Shown here: positions 25,332 to 32,797 of the stretch, in pieces
Layout of the letters: every line of letters starts with the position of its first letter
How positions within the stretch are numbered: the stretch's first letter is position 1
DNA from: Candidatus Gastranaerophilales bacterium
GTDB lineage: Bacteria; Cyanobacteriota; Vampirovibrionia; Gastranaerophilales; Gastranaerophilaceae
Length of the DNA: 36,368 nucleotides
Direction of reading: 5' to 3'
Assembly (NCBI GenBank): GCA_944326125.1
Contig: CALVCR010000094.1
Coordinates: forward strand, 1-36,368
Notes under the pieces: generated by a model
What the model was told of the DNA's origin: nothing
Databases searched by the model: none
Seen by the model: only the letters and a program-made list of their open reading frames with translations
Made by a program: the position numbers and the translations under genes

Positions 25332-25913
25332 ATGGACAATCTTTCATTTAAATCAAATATACGTCTCGTCTCGCCGACAGAATTCGGAAGAGTAGCCGGC
25401 GCCATCAATAAGAAAAAATTTGTCGATTACCCATGGACCATAAAACAAAGTGTTCTTGCAGCAAAAGCATATACAACTGGCGTTTATGACTGTACCATTT
25501 GCGGCATAACAGACGGACAGCAGGTATTATTGAATCATATATGCCCGACGAATCCTCAAAACAGCAACTTCCAACGAATAGCAGATTTTATAAAAAATAA
25601 AATCAATTTGGATAATCCTGACCTGCAAGCTTTTATCCTCGGTTCAAAATCATACTTAAGTGCAAGTCCTAACAGTACGGCACTGTTCGATAAATTAGCT
25701 AATCTTATACAGGAATTAAAAATTCCTTGTTCACTGTTTAAAGGCGGTCCGTTTAGAAATGACGTAGCTTATTCTTCAAGAAAGGACGAATGGATAATTT
25801 CAAACACTGAAATAAATGAAAATTATAAAAAGAATTTTAGAACACCTAAAGAAATGTTTGATACAATTTTTGATCAGATAGAAGTTTCCGAACTGGATGA
25901 ACTCTCTTTCTAA
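25332..25913 (+). CDS. CheD-like candidate glutamine deamidase with N-terminal tag
   Basis: A 193-residue protein beginning MDNLSFKSN (tag F6-K7-S8). No family is obvious, but the middle aligns by eye with CheD. T48 and C54 in YTTGVYDCTICG correspond to the T-x5-C of CheD (TLGLGSC), and H69 in LLNHICP to the AHxMLP histidine. LQAFILGSKSYL matches the LxAKxxGGA strand, and LIQELKIPCSLFKGG the helix plus D-T-GG turn. CheD deamidates receptor glutamines; this one has no chemotaxis neighbours. No Shine-Dalgarno is visible before the ATG. Confidence 0.6.
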   Translation: MDNLSFKSNIRLVSPTEFGRVAGAINKKKFVDYPWTIKQSVLAAKAYTTGVYDCTICGITDGQQVLLNHICPTNPQNSNFQRIADFIKNKINLDNPDLQAFILGSKSYLSASPNSTALFDKLANLIQELKIPCSLFKGGPFRNDVAYSSRKDEWIISNTEINENYKKNFRTPKEMFDTIFDQIEVSELDELSF

Positions 25914-25938
25914 AAGGACTCTCGAGATTTTAAATAGT

Positions 25939-25973
25939 AAAAAAGGTTTGACTTTATAAGTCAAACCTTTTTT
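25939..25973. terminator. Bidirectional terminator
   Basis: A perfect 16-bp stem (AAAAAAGGTTTGACTT, 25939-25954, with 25958-25973) and a TAT loop, with a U-run on either strand. It separates the gene ending at 25913 from the convergent gene ending at 25991. Confidence 0.95.
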
Positions 25974-25990
25974 ATACTACTATATTGAAA

Positions 25991-26542
25991 TTAAAAAGTA
26001 ATGTGTAATTCATCCTCATTATCATTAAAGATAAATGTTACAGACTGAACCTTATCCATATCTAAACCAGTTGCTAAAATCCTTATTGTATCGCCCGGTT
26101 TTAAATTATAATTTTTCGGGAAATCATATAAGTAAGGAGTTTTTTCCATATCTCCACGTATTCCGTTGTATTCTGCTACAAACGGAATATAAGCCTGCCA
26201 ATACTTTAGATATCGAGCGTTTACACGTGTCCAGTGGCTTTTTCTTGTAATATTTTTATTAGCATGATATTCCGAATCAACACCCTTTAAAAATAAATCT
26301 TTTTCAGTATTATTAGTAATTATATATTCATATGGATTACCTTCTTTATATGAATACTTGAATTTAAACATATTTTTTTCTATTTTAATCCCATCCTTAT
26401 CATATGTATCACTGAACACCTTTTCCAAATTTATAGACTCATCATATTTTTTATAAGGATTGGTATTAAACCAAGTATCAACAGCTGCAAAAGAGGGCGC
26501 TGCAACAAATGCAATCAGAGCCAATAATAAAATCTTTTTCAT
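25991..26542 (-). CDS. Secreted unknown protein, 183 aa
   Basis: A Sec signal peptide is clear (MKKILLLALIAFVAAPSFA, cleavage before AVD). The mature part is rich in Tyr, Asn and Lys and looks mostly beta, with YSYKEGNPYEYIITNNTEKD and a closing VQSVTFIFNDNEDELHITF, resembling a small periplasmic or surface beta-sandwich. I recognise no family. The start has a strong AAAAAGGAGG. Unlike nearby tagged proteins it has a normal signal and no F-K-A motif. Confidence 0.75.
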   Translation of the reverse strand: MKKILLLALIAFVAAPSFAAVDTWFNTNPYKKYDESINLEKVFSDTYDKDGIKIEKNMFKFKYSYKEGNPYEYIITNNTEKDLFLKGVDSEYHANKNITRKSHWTRVNARYLKYWQAYIPFVAEYNGIRGDMEKTPYLYDFPKNYNLKPGDTIRILATGLDMDKVQSVTFIFNDNEDELHITF

Positions 26543-26634
26543 TCAGAACCTCCTTTTTAAGAATACTATCTTCTATAAATTGTCTCTTTATTAAACCATA
26601 ATAATCTGATTTTTTCTATTGCTGCGTTTATTCT

Positions 26635-26687
26635 ATAATATTTTCGGCACGAATTATATTGCAAAAACAAATCTCTTATAATACTAT
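26635..26687. promoter_or_regulatory. Divergent promoters sharing one palindromic -35 (TTGCAA)
   Basis: TTGCAA at 26659-26664 is its own reverse complement. On the plus strand a 17-bp spacer leads to TACTAT (26682-26687) for the gene at 26720. On the minus strand an 18-bp spacer leads to TATTAT (26635-26640) for the gene starting at 26542. If both are used, the two polymerases cannot bind at once. Confidence 0.4.
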
Positions 26688-26719
26688 ATAGCTGTGTGTG
26701 ATATTAAGGAGGTCTTTTT

Positions 26720-27145
26720 ATGAACATTTCACCAATTAATTATCAGGGGAAAAGCAGTTATGCCGCTCCTTTTAAGGCAAATTTATTTGTCGATAAATCT
26801 GTCCAAAAAGTTATTGAACCGAACAAAGAAAATTTTTTAAATGCTGCTAAAAAATTTGACGGATGGCTTAAAAATGACAAAGGGTACGTAAATAAAACAT
26901 TAACTATTAGGAAAAATTCATCATTAGTTCCGGGGGTAGCATTAGAACGCACTGAAGAGAGTTTATCCTATGCATATCCATTTGAAGAATCAGGATATCC
27001 GGTAAAAAAACTGGTAAAAAAATATGAAGACTTAGAATTCGAGATAGGAGACAAGAAGTGCGGTTTTTGGTTTGATCCGGCTTCCGGTGTTGAAAAACTA
27101 TTATCGGATTTTAAAAATATGTTTGACCATTTACAGAAAGGCTAA
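26720..27145 (+). CDS. Tagged small protein, unknown function, 141 aa
   Basis: The N-terminus MNISPINYQGKSSYAAPFKA carries the tag APFKA at 16-20. The rest is a compact mixed domain with an AAKKFDGWLKND helix, a strand pair around TLTIRKNSSLVPGVALE and a C-terminal VEKLLSDFKNMFDHLQ helix. It has no signal peptide and no recognised family. It has a strong AAGGAGG site and ends before a terminator at 27185, so it is probably monocistronic. Confidence 0.7.
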   Translation: MNISPINYQGKSSYAAPFKANLFVDKSVQKVIEPNKENFLNAAKKFDGWLKNDKGYVNKTLTIRKNSSLVPGVALERTEESLSYAYPFEESGYPVKKLVKKYEDLEFEIGDKKCGFWFDPASGVEKLLSDFKNMFDHLQKG

Positions 27146-27184
27146 CTATTAAGCATATAAATAATGCACAAGACATATAATATT

Positions 27185-27217
27185 AAAAGCCCGAAACCTT
27201 TATGGCTCGGGCTTTTT
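27185..27217. terminator. Bidirectional terminator
   Basis: A 10-bp stem AAAAGCCCGA (27185-27194) / TCGGGCTTTT (27207-27216) with T-rich ends on both strands. It ends the tagged gene on the plus strand and the tRNA-Ser transcript on the minus strand. Confidence 0.85.
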
Positions 27218-27220
27218 AAA

Positions 27221-27310
27221 TGGAGGAGGAGGTGGGATTCGAACCCACGGTACGCTCGCACGTACGACGGTTTTCAAGACCGCTCCAATCAACCGCTCTG
27301 GCACTCCTCC
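27221..27310 (-). tRNA. tRNA-Ser (anticodon UGA)
   Basis: Reading the minus strand, GGAGGAG pairs with CTCCTCC in the acceptor stem. The D arm is GCCAGAGCGG...TTGG. The anticodon stem GCGGT/ACCGT encloses CTTGAAA, giving anticodon TGA. A long variable arm (GTACG / CGTAC) marks a class II tRNA, and the T arm is GTGGG-TTCGAAT-CCCAC. An encoded CCA lies at 27221-27223. The discriminator base is U, whereas tRNA-Ser normally has G73. Confidence 0.95.
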
Positions 27311-27337
27311 GAAGTGCATTCTTCGGTTTGCTTATTT

Positions 27338-27366
27338 ATAATAACTAAAACATAACTGATTGTAAA
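27338..27366 (-). promoter_or_regulatory. tRNA-Ser promoter
   Basis: On the minus strand TTTACA (27361-27366), a 17-bp spacer and TATTAT (27338-27343) lie about 28 bp before the tRNA 5' end. A small CGAAG/CTTCG hairpin abuts the mature 5' end. Confidence 0.55.
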
Positions 27367-27415
27367 GAGTTTTTTATTCCCTGTTTTTATTATATAATTA
27401 TTCTAGAGGGGATTT

Positions 27416-28027
27416 ATGTTTGATTATATAAAAGGTTTTTTAACTGACAAAAGAAAGACTTCTAAAGGAACCTTTGTAACAATAGAAGTTTCAGGACTCG
27501 GATATATGTTTGAAGTCACAGAAAAAGATTTCTCAACTGTTACTCCATCTGAAGAAGAAAAACAAAAATTTTACCTCACGCTTATACACAGAGAAGATAT
27601 TATGACTCTTTACGGATTCTCAACCAAAGAAACCAGAGATATTTTTCAAATTCTTCTCTCCGTTTCAGGTGTCGGAGCAAAAATGGCTCTTGCCTTGCTT
27701 AATGAATTTGATACCTGCGATTTAATTTCTTTTGTCATCGATGGCAACTATAAAGAACTGACCCGGGCAAAAGGTGTCGGACCAAAGCTTGCACAGAAAA
27801 TTATTCTTGAGCTTAAAGATAAGCTAATGAAAACAGAATTACCGAGAGCTTCGTCTTCGACTCTGCCGCAGACACCAGCTTTAAGCGATACTCAGGCTAT
27901 TCTTCTTTCTCTCGGGTACGAGGATAAAGAAATTGAAGATGCGTTAAACAAGGTCATTAAAACCATTGATGACAGCTCAAATCCGGAAGAAATTCTAAGA
28001 AAAGCGCTTACATGTCTTTCTATGTAA
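27416..28027 (+). CDS. ruvA: Holliday junction DNA helicase subunit RuvA
   Basis: A 203-residue protein of normal length. RuvA binds four-way junctions as a tetramer and loads the RuvB motor. The N-terminal OB-fold (MFDYIKGFLTDK and YLTLIHREDIMTLYGF) is followed by two helix-hairpin-helix motifs (LLSVSGVGAKMALALL and LTRAKGVGPKLAQKIILEL). A flexible linker then leads to a C-terminal RuvB-binding domain with QAILLSLGYEDKEIEDALNK. A TATAAT lies at 27393-27398, 17 bp before the start, and GAGGGG serves as the ribosome site. Confidence 0.97.
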   Translation: MFDYIKGFLTDKRKTSKGTFVTIEVSGLGYMFEVTEKDFSTVTPSEEEKQKFYLTLIHREDIMTLYGFSTKETRDIFQILLSVSGVGAKMALALLNEFDTCDLISFVIDGNYKELTRAKGVGPKLAQKIILELKDKLMKTELPRASSSTLPQTPALSDTQAILLSLGYEDKEIEDALNKVIKTIDDSSNPEEILRKALTCLSM

Positions 28028-28094
28028 AATATTGTAAATATTATGGCAAATTTTATTTTCAGGAATTTTAATATCATTGAAAAAGGTTTAATAT

Positions 28095-29684
28095 ATGAAC
28101 TTAAATATTCCGAAAATTAATTTTAATATCCAAAATCCAGCCTTTAAAGCAGTCCGTCCTAATTATACACAAACACCGTCATTTAAAGCGGAAGAGTCAA
28201 AAGGAGATACTTTTGAGCTTTCAATAGGCTATGTAAATGACACCCACGGGCAAGTTAATAATATGATGAGAATCCTGTCAGGACTTAAAGGCGACATAAA
28301 GCTTTCAGGCGGAGATAATGACATCGGGGATGAAAAAAATAAGGCTATCCACCGTGCCACAGCTAAATTCTTAAACCTTGCGGATATTAAAGCTTCTGCA
28401 TTCGGAAACCATGAACTGGATACAACACAAGCAGATTTTTTAGACACACTAAAATACCTTAAAACCAAGATTCTGGCAGTTAATTTTAATAAACAAGAAG
28501 GCTGGAAAGACTTTGAAGACAATTTACCGGAATACGGACGTGCAGCTCTTGATGAAGCGATTAAAGGTTCTATGGTAGTAGAAGTAAAGGGTGAAAAAAT
28601 CGGCTTAATAGGAACTTGTCCTTTTGATATGTTCGGCAGAACAACCCACCCTAACTATCATAAAGATTGTTATGTGGATGAATTGGATGACACAATAGAA
28701 CTCATTCAGGAAGAAATTGAAAAACTAAAAGAACAAGGTATAAACAAAATTATCCTTCTATCCCACCTCGGACACTCCAATGACATTGCTGTTGCTCAGG
28801 AAACAGAAGGTATTGATGTTATAGTCAGCGGACACACACATGAACTTTTAAAAGATATAAAAGAAGGAGAAAACCTCTTCTATTCTAAAAACGGAGATCC
28901 GGTAATAATGACCGAAGCCGGCCGCGACGGAGCATATTTTGGACAGTTGAATCTTACTTTTGATAAAGATGGTGTAATCAAAAAAGCCCAAAATAATCTT
29001 GGTGAAACAAGAAAATTCTATAAAAACATGGTTCATCAGTATATTTTTGATGAGATTTTGGGTAAACCTGAAAAAGTAGGATATATCAAGCAAGCGCCGC
29101 CGCCTCCAACCTCACTTATTCAAGAAAACCCGCATGCCAACTTTGTTTGTGATGCAATGAAACATATTACAAACGCTGAAATCGCAGTATGGAATAATGC
29201 AGGAATCAGAAACTTTTTCCACGAAGGTTTAATTGATTCCAGAGATATTAAAGACATTGCTCCGTTCCTCGACAGAATAAGTGTTGCCTATGTATCAGAA
29301 AAAGCTCTTGTAGAACTTTTTGAAGATGCGGTAGAAGAAACTTATGAGAATGCTAAAAAAGGTTACAAACCAGGTCTGTTTGCCGTATCAGGACTTAAGT
29401 ACGGAGTAGACACAAAAGAAGGAGAATTAACTTTCCTTACATATATAGATAAAGATGGGAAAGAAATTCCGATAGATATTGAAAATCCGCGGGAAGATAA
29501 AATGTACAAACTTGCTACTGACGAATTCATTATGTCAGCAGGAGCAGATTTCCCTGTTTTAGCAGAACCGCAAGATTGTTTAAAGATTTATCCTTACGAC
29601 AAAGATGTTATGACCTGCGATTACATAAAAGAACTCAACAGACCTATTGTTATCAATCAAACAGGCAGAATTATTTTTGAATAA
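28095..29684 (+). CDS. 5'-nucleotidase/2',3'-cyclic phosphodiesterase-type enzyme with two N-terminal tags
   Basis: A 529-residue protein. The metallophosphatase domain shows YVNDTHGQ (D49, H51), SGGDND, AFGNHELD, SHLGHSND and SGHTHE, all metal ligands of the UshA/CpdB family. The C-terminal 5'-nucleotidase domain follows (IAVWNNAGIRNFFHEG, AVSGLKYGVD). Such enzymes are usually exported by a Sec signal. This one has none, and instead carries PAFKA (15-19) and PSFKA (28-32) at its N-terminus. The last 14 bp overlap the convergent nnrD gene. Confidence 0.88.
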   Translation: MNLNIPKINFNIQNPAFKAVRPNYTQTPSFKAEESKGDTFELSIGYVNDTHGQVNNMMRILSGLKGDIKLSGGDNDIGDEKNKAIHRATAKFLNLADIKASAFGNHELDTTQADFLDTLKYLKTKILAVNFNKQEGWKDFEDNLPEYGRAALDEAIKGSMVVEVKGEKIGLIGTCPFDMFGRTTHPNYHKDCYVDELDDTIELIQEEIEKLKEQGINKIILLSHLGHSNDIAVAQETEGIDVIVSGHTHELLKDIKEGENLFYSKNGDPVIMTEAGRDGAYFGQLNLTFDKDGVIKKAQNNLGETRKFYKNMVHQYIFDEILGKPEKVGYIKQAPPPPTSLIQENPHANFVCDAMKHITNAEIAVWNNAGIRNFFHEGLIDSRDIKDIAPFLDRISVAYVSEKALVELFEDAVEETYENAKKGYKPGLFAVSGLKYGVDTKEGELTFLTYIDKDGKEIPIDIENPREDKMYKLATDEFIMSAGADFPVLAEPQDCLKIYPYDKDVMTCDYIKELNRPIVINQTGRIIFE

Positions 29685-30483
29685 TCTCCATAATAGCCTT
29701 AGGTAAATAATTAGGCAGTTCGGATGCAAGAACGGAATATTCCGTTAATTCTTCAGATGCAATTTCTCCGGCTCTTGAATGTAAATATACCCCGAGTTTT
29801 ACAGCTTCAAAAAGCGGCATTTTCTGCGCAAGAAGTCCGGCAATAATACCGGCAAGAACATCTCCTGAACCGGCTTTGGCAAGAGCTGAATTACCATGTG
29901 TATTTATAAAAATATTTTCGCCTTCGCAAATTATTGTTCTGTGTGTTTTTAAAACTGCAACACACCCGAATTTTTGAGACAATCTTTTTGCACTTTCTTC
30001 CAAATTTCCCAGAATCTCCGGCAAATTTATCCCCAAAAGCCTTGCCGCTTCAAGAGGATGCGGGGTTATTACCGTATTTTTAGGGAGTTTAATGCTCATT
30101 CCGCTTAAAATATTCAGCCCGTCAGCATCAATTACCATCGGAACTTGAGTGCTGCTTAATTTATTAATAACTTTTTTGAATAAATCACGGGATTTTTTCT
30201 CTAACCCTAAGCCGCAGCCAATAAGCACTACCGAAAAGTCATTAATTTGTTTTAACCCTTCTTTTCTTTCAAGGTAGACAGCTTCCGGCAGCATAGCAGA
30301 AACCGCACGGATTATATTTTCTTCAGTTGCAAGTGCTGCGAATCCGCCGCCGGTTTTTAGAATACTTACAGTCGATAAATACGCAGCCCCGATATAATTT
30401 CTGGAACCTGAAAAATTCAAAACCTTACCAAAAGTTCCTTTATTTGAATTCTGTTCCCTATCAGGCATTTTGTATTCTGTCAT
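29671..30483 (-). CDS. nnrD: ADP-dependent NAD(P)H-hydrate dehydratase
   Basis: About 270 residues of the ribokinase-like fold. The enzyme repairs hydrated NAD(P)H (S-NADHX) in the cytoplasm. Signatures are NKGTFGKVLNFSGSRNYIGA, VVLIGCGLG, MVIDADGLNIL, NTVITPHPLEAARLLG and NSALAKAGSGDVLAGIIAGL. The N-terminal epimerase domain (NnrE) that is often fused is absent. I chose ATG at 30483 because GGGGGT precedes it. A longer ATG at 30507 sits in the loop of a CTCTCC-GGAGAG hairpin and adds only eight residues. It is last in an operon with trmL. Confidence 0.92.
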   Translation of the reverse strand: MTEYKMPDREQNSNKGTFGKVLNFSGSRNYIGAAYLSTVSILKTGGGFAALATEENIIRAVSAMLPEAVYLERKEGLKQINDFSVVLIGCGLGLEKKSRDLFKKVINKLSSTQVPMVIDADGLNILSGMSIKLPKNTVITPHPLEAARLLGINLPEILGNLEESAKRLSQKFGCVAVLKTHRTIICEGENIFINTHGNSALAKAGSGDVLAGIIAGLLAQKMPLFEAVKLGVYLHSRAGEIASEELTEYSVLASELPNYLPKAIMEIIQK

Positions 30484-30499
30484 AAGATTTACCCCCGCC

Positions 30500-30514
30500 C
30501 TCTCCATCGGAGAG
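30500..30514 (-). other. Small hairpin in the trmL-nnrD gap
   Basis: CTCTCC-GAT-GGAGAG forms a 6-bp stem with a 3-nt loop just upstream of the nnrD ribosome site. It may affect nnrD translation; no U-run follows. Confidence 0.4.
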
Positions 30515-30522
30515 AGAATAAA

Positions 30523-30972
30523 CTATAATCCTATTTGTCTTATAATTTCGTAAGCAACGATTGCAACCGAGTTAGAAAGATTAAGACTTCTTTGACCTTC
30601 TTTCATCGGAATTGTAAGTGCAGTATCTTTTTTAACATACTCTTCCGGAAGTCCTCTTGTTTCAGGGCCGAAAACAATAAAATCACCCTCTTTAAACTCT
30701 ATATCCGTATATTTTTTCTTAGTTTTAGTGGTCAGATAATAAAAATTACCATTAGGAAATTCATTAAACAACTCCTCCATGGAGTTAACTTTATGTAAAT
30801 CTACACTATCCCAGTAGTCTAACCCTGCCCGTTTTGTGTATTTGCTTGAAAGCGAAAACCCGAGTTTTCCGACAAGATATAAAGAAGCCCCGGTACAAGC
30901 GCAAAGCCTCGCAATATTTCCGGTATTTTGCGGAATTTCCGGCTCATACAAAACGATATTGAGCTTAGGCAT
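30523..30972 (-). CDS. trmL: tRNA (cytidine/uridine-34-2'-O)-methyltransferase TrmL
   Basis: A 149-residue SPOUT methyltransferase of the YibK/TrmL type that methylates the wobble ribose in tRNA-Leu isoacceptors. Signatures are LYEPEIPQNTGNIARLCACT, DFIVFGPETRGLPEEY and the knot motif IPMKEGQRSLNLSNSVAIVAYE. The start at 30972 is chosen because the family begins MxxIVLYxPxIPxNxGN. It overlaps the stop of the upstream gene by 8 bp (ATGCCTAA), suggesting coupled translation; a longer in-frame ATG at 31095 lies inside that gene. Confidence 0.94.
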   Translation of the reverse strand: MPKLNIVLYEPEIPQNTGNIARLCACTGASLYLVGKLGFSLSSKYTKRAGLDYWDSVDLHKVNSMEELFNEFPNGNFYYLTTKTKKKYTDIEFKEGDFIVFGPETRGLPEEYVKKDTALTIPMKEGQRSLNLSNSVAIVAYEIIRQIGL

Positions 30973-31585
30973 TTTCTTTATTATCTCCGTTTTTCGGTTC
31001 AAATAAATATTTTGCTTCAATAACAACAGGCAAGCCTCGAACCACACAGAACACAATAGCAAATACCGCAGCCCAGAAACCGACAGTGCCGACAATTTCT
31101 CTATGCGGACATACAGGAACCTGCGCCGTAATAATTAACACAAAAGCAAGTACTTTAGCAACAGCATAGCTGATTCTCATAAATTTAGAACTTGTAATAA
31201 ACACGCAAACAGGATTTTTCTGCATGCTAGTTTTTCCAAAAGCAGTCATTCCCTGCTCCATAGCAGCACTTCTTATTGTATCAGTGATAAATCCTCTTGT
31301 AATTGCAATAAGCGGGAACAAAATATTAAGCCATCCCATTACTGCAAATAATATCCAATAAGTATTCTCTACAATTCTATCGCCCATTATATCCAGAAGA
31401 GCGCCGAATTTTGACTCTTCATTGAATTTTCTTGCGACATAGCCGTCAACACCGTCAAGAGCAAAAGCAATAATAGTAAGAATTAAAGCCCAGATGTAAG
31501 CAATCGCGTTACCCTGGCAGGTGTATATTAAATACACCGCAAAAAACATTACTATCACTCTGAATATTGAAATAAAATTAGCCAT
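30965..31585 (-). CDS. CDP-alcohol phosphatidyltransferase family protein
   Basis: A 206-residue membrane protein with about five or six helices. The catalytic motif is complete: D44-x2-D47-G48-x2-A51-R52-x8-G61-x3-D65-x3-D69. These enzymes transfer a phosphatidyl group from CDP-diacylglycerol, or an analogous group, to an alcohol (glycerol phosphate, inositol phosphate, serine). The acceptor cannot be told from sequence by eye; a PgsA or PIS-like role is possible. It sits between a Gfo/Idh dehydrogenase gene and trmL on the same strand, with AAAGGATAAAGT as ribosome site. Confidence 0.88.
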   Translation of the reverse strand: MANFISIFRVIVMFFAVYLIYTCQGNAIAYIWALILTIIAFALDGVDGYVARKFNEESKFGALLDIMGDRIVENTYWILFAVMGWLNILFPLIAITRGFITDTIRSAAMEQGMTAFGKTSMQKNPVCVFITSSKFMRISYAVAKVLAFVLIITAQVPVCPHREIVGTVGFWAAVFAIVFCVVRGLPVVIEAKYLFEPKNGDNKENA

Positions 31586-31653
31586 ACTTTATCCTTTTTA
31601 ACCTTTATCCCTTTGCATTTACCCCTTCACCCGCAAATAATTGTTCCCGGGAA

Positions 31654-32652
31654 TTAAACTTTCATTCTGGAAAGTGCAAAGTCTCTTTTGTTCAAATCTT
31701 CAAGCTTAGATCCGAGCATTATTTTTTCCGCTTCTTCCAGAATACTTACAACGGTATAGCCGTTTTCTCCGTCTGAACGTGCTTTATGACCTGATGCACA
31801 ACAATTTAAGAAGTGCTGGCACTCTAACTTAAGCGGTTCAATTTCAAGATAATCAAGCGGATAATTCTGAGTATTTGCCGGTATAAAGTTATCATAAACT
31901 TTAAGCTTATCCGTCGGAGCGGTATCGTCAAATACTGCTGTCGCTTTAGTTCCTCTGACAAGAAGAGTTACACGTTTTTGCGGAGTTATCCAGCTGTCGG
32001 AAATATGAGCGATAAGTCCGTCTTCAAACTCAACTCCGATATGAGTTATATCCATAATAGCATTCTTTTCGGAAGAACAGCCGATCGCGGAAATAACTTT
32101 AACAGGATTTTTTCCTGTAACATATGCAATCATTGAAACATCATGAGGAGCCAAATCCCACATAACGCTTCTGTCATTCTTGTGATAATTTACATTTAAT
32201 CTGTCGCTTTGTGCGTAAACAAGTTCACCCAAAGCTCCTTCTTCAATAAGCATCTTAAGCCTGTTAACAGCAGGATGGTATAAAAGAAGGTGTCCTACCA
32301 TTAAGATTAAACCTTTTTCTTCAGCCAATTCAGTTAAGACTTTTGCCTCTTCTGCAACAGTTGATATAGGTTTTTCAACATAAACATTTTTACCTGCTTC
32401 AAGCATAGCCTTAACCATCTTAAAGTGAGTATGGCTCGGAGTTACAACGGCAACCCCGGTAATTGAATCATCATTTATAATATCATTAAAATCTTTGGTT
32501 ACTTTTACACCCGGATACTGTTCTTTTACCGTGTTTAATGATTCATCATCCAAATCACAAACAATATCAAGAACATTCAGGTTATAAAAATTACGGACAA
32601 TATTTCGTCCCCACATCCCAAAACCGATTACAGCAACTTTTTGTTCTTTCAT
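31654..32652 (-). CDS. Gfo/Idh/MocA-family NAD(P)-dependent oxidoreductase
   Basis: A 332-residue two-domain dehydrogenase. The Rossmann GxGxxG is in AVIGFGMWGRN, and the family marker EKP in NVYVEKPIST. VGHLLLYHPAVNRL and VMWDLAPHDVSM lie at the substrate-binding/dimer region, where H in the PHD motif is a likely catalytic residue. The layout resembles nucleotide-sugar 3-dehydrogenases such as WlbA/WbpB, but the substrate is not certain. It leads an operon toward a CDP-alcohol transferase, compatible with envelope glycan or lipid chemistry. Confidence 0.88.
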   Translation of the reverse strand: MKEQKVAVIGFGMWGRNIVRNFYNLNVLDIVCDLDDESLNTVKEQYPGVKVTKDFNDIINDDSITGVAVVTPSHTHFKMVKAMLEAGKNVYVEKPISTVAEEAKVLTELAEEKGLILMVGHLLLYHPAVNRLKMLIEEGALGELVYAQSDRLNVNYHKNDRSVMWDLAPHDVSMIAYVTGKNPVKVISAIGCSSEKNAIMDITHIGVEFEDGLIAHISDSWITPQKRVTLLVRGTKATAVFDDTAPTDKLKVYDNFIPANTQNYPLDYLEIEPLKLECQHFLNCCASGHKARSDGENGYTVVSILEEAEKIMLGSKLEDLNKRDFALSRMKV

Positions 32653-32680
32653 ACCTTCTTATTTCCTTCTTAATAAGGAT

Positions 32681-32709
32681 ATTATATTACAATCGAGGTT
32701 TCCAGTAAA
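32681..32709 (-). promoter_or_regulatory. Promoter of the Gfo/Idh operon
   Basis: On the minus strand TTTACT (32704-32709), a 17-bp spacer and a consensus TATAAT (32681-32686) lie about 28 bp before the start codon at 32652. Confidence 0.65.
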
Positions 32710-32782
32710 GTAGAGTGATATTAAGATTAGATAAAATTAAAAAATTAATATATAAAAGAGGAATAGTTAAACAAATTTTTCC

Positions 32783-32791
32783 TGATATAAT
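32783..32791 (+). promoter_or_regulatory. Leaderless promoter (extended -10) of the P-loop gene
   Basis: TG-A-TATAAT at 32783-32791 is a perfect extended -10. Six bases later is the ATG (32798), with no Shine-Dalgarno, so the transcript should begin at or next to the start codon. Confidence 0.65.
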
Positions 32792-32797
32792 TATCAT

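Noticed and set aside
27164..27355. 63-codon ORF on the plus strand (WRRRWDSNPRYARTYDGFQD...)
   Set aside because: It is the antisense of tRNA-Ser, a well-known kind of spurious protein prediction.
30973..31095. 41-residue N-terminal extension of trmL
   Set aside because: It lies inside the upstream CDP-alcohol transferase gene; the family N-terminus matches the ATG at 30972.
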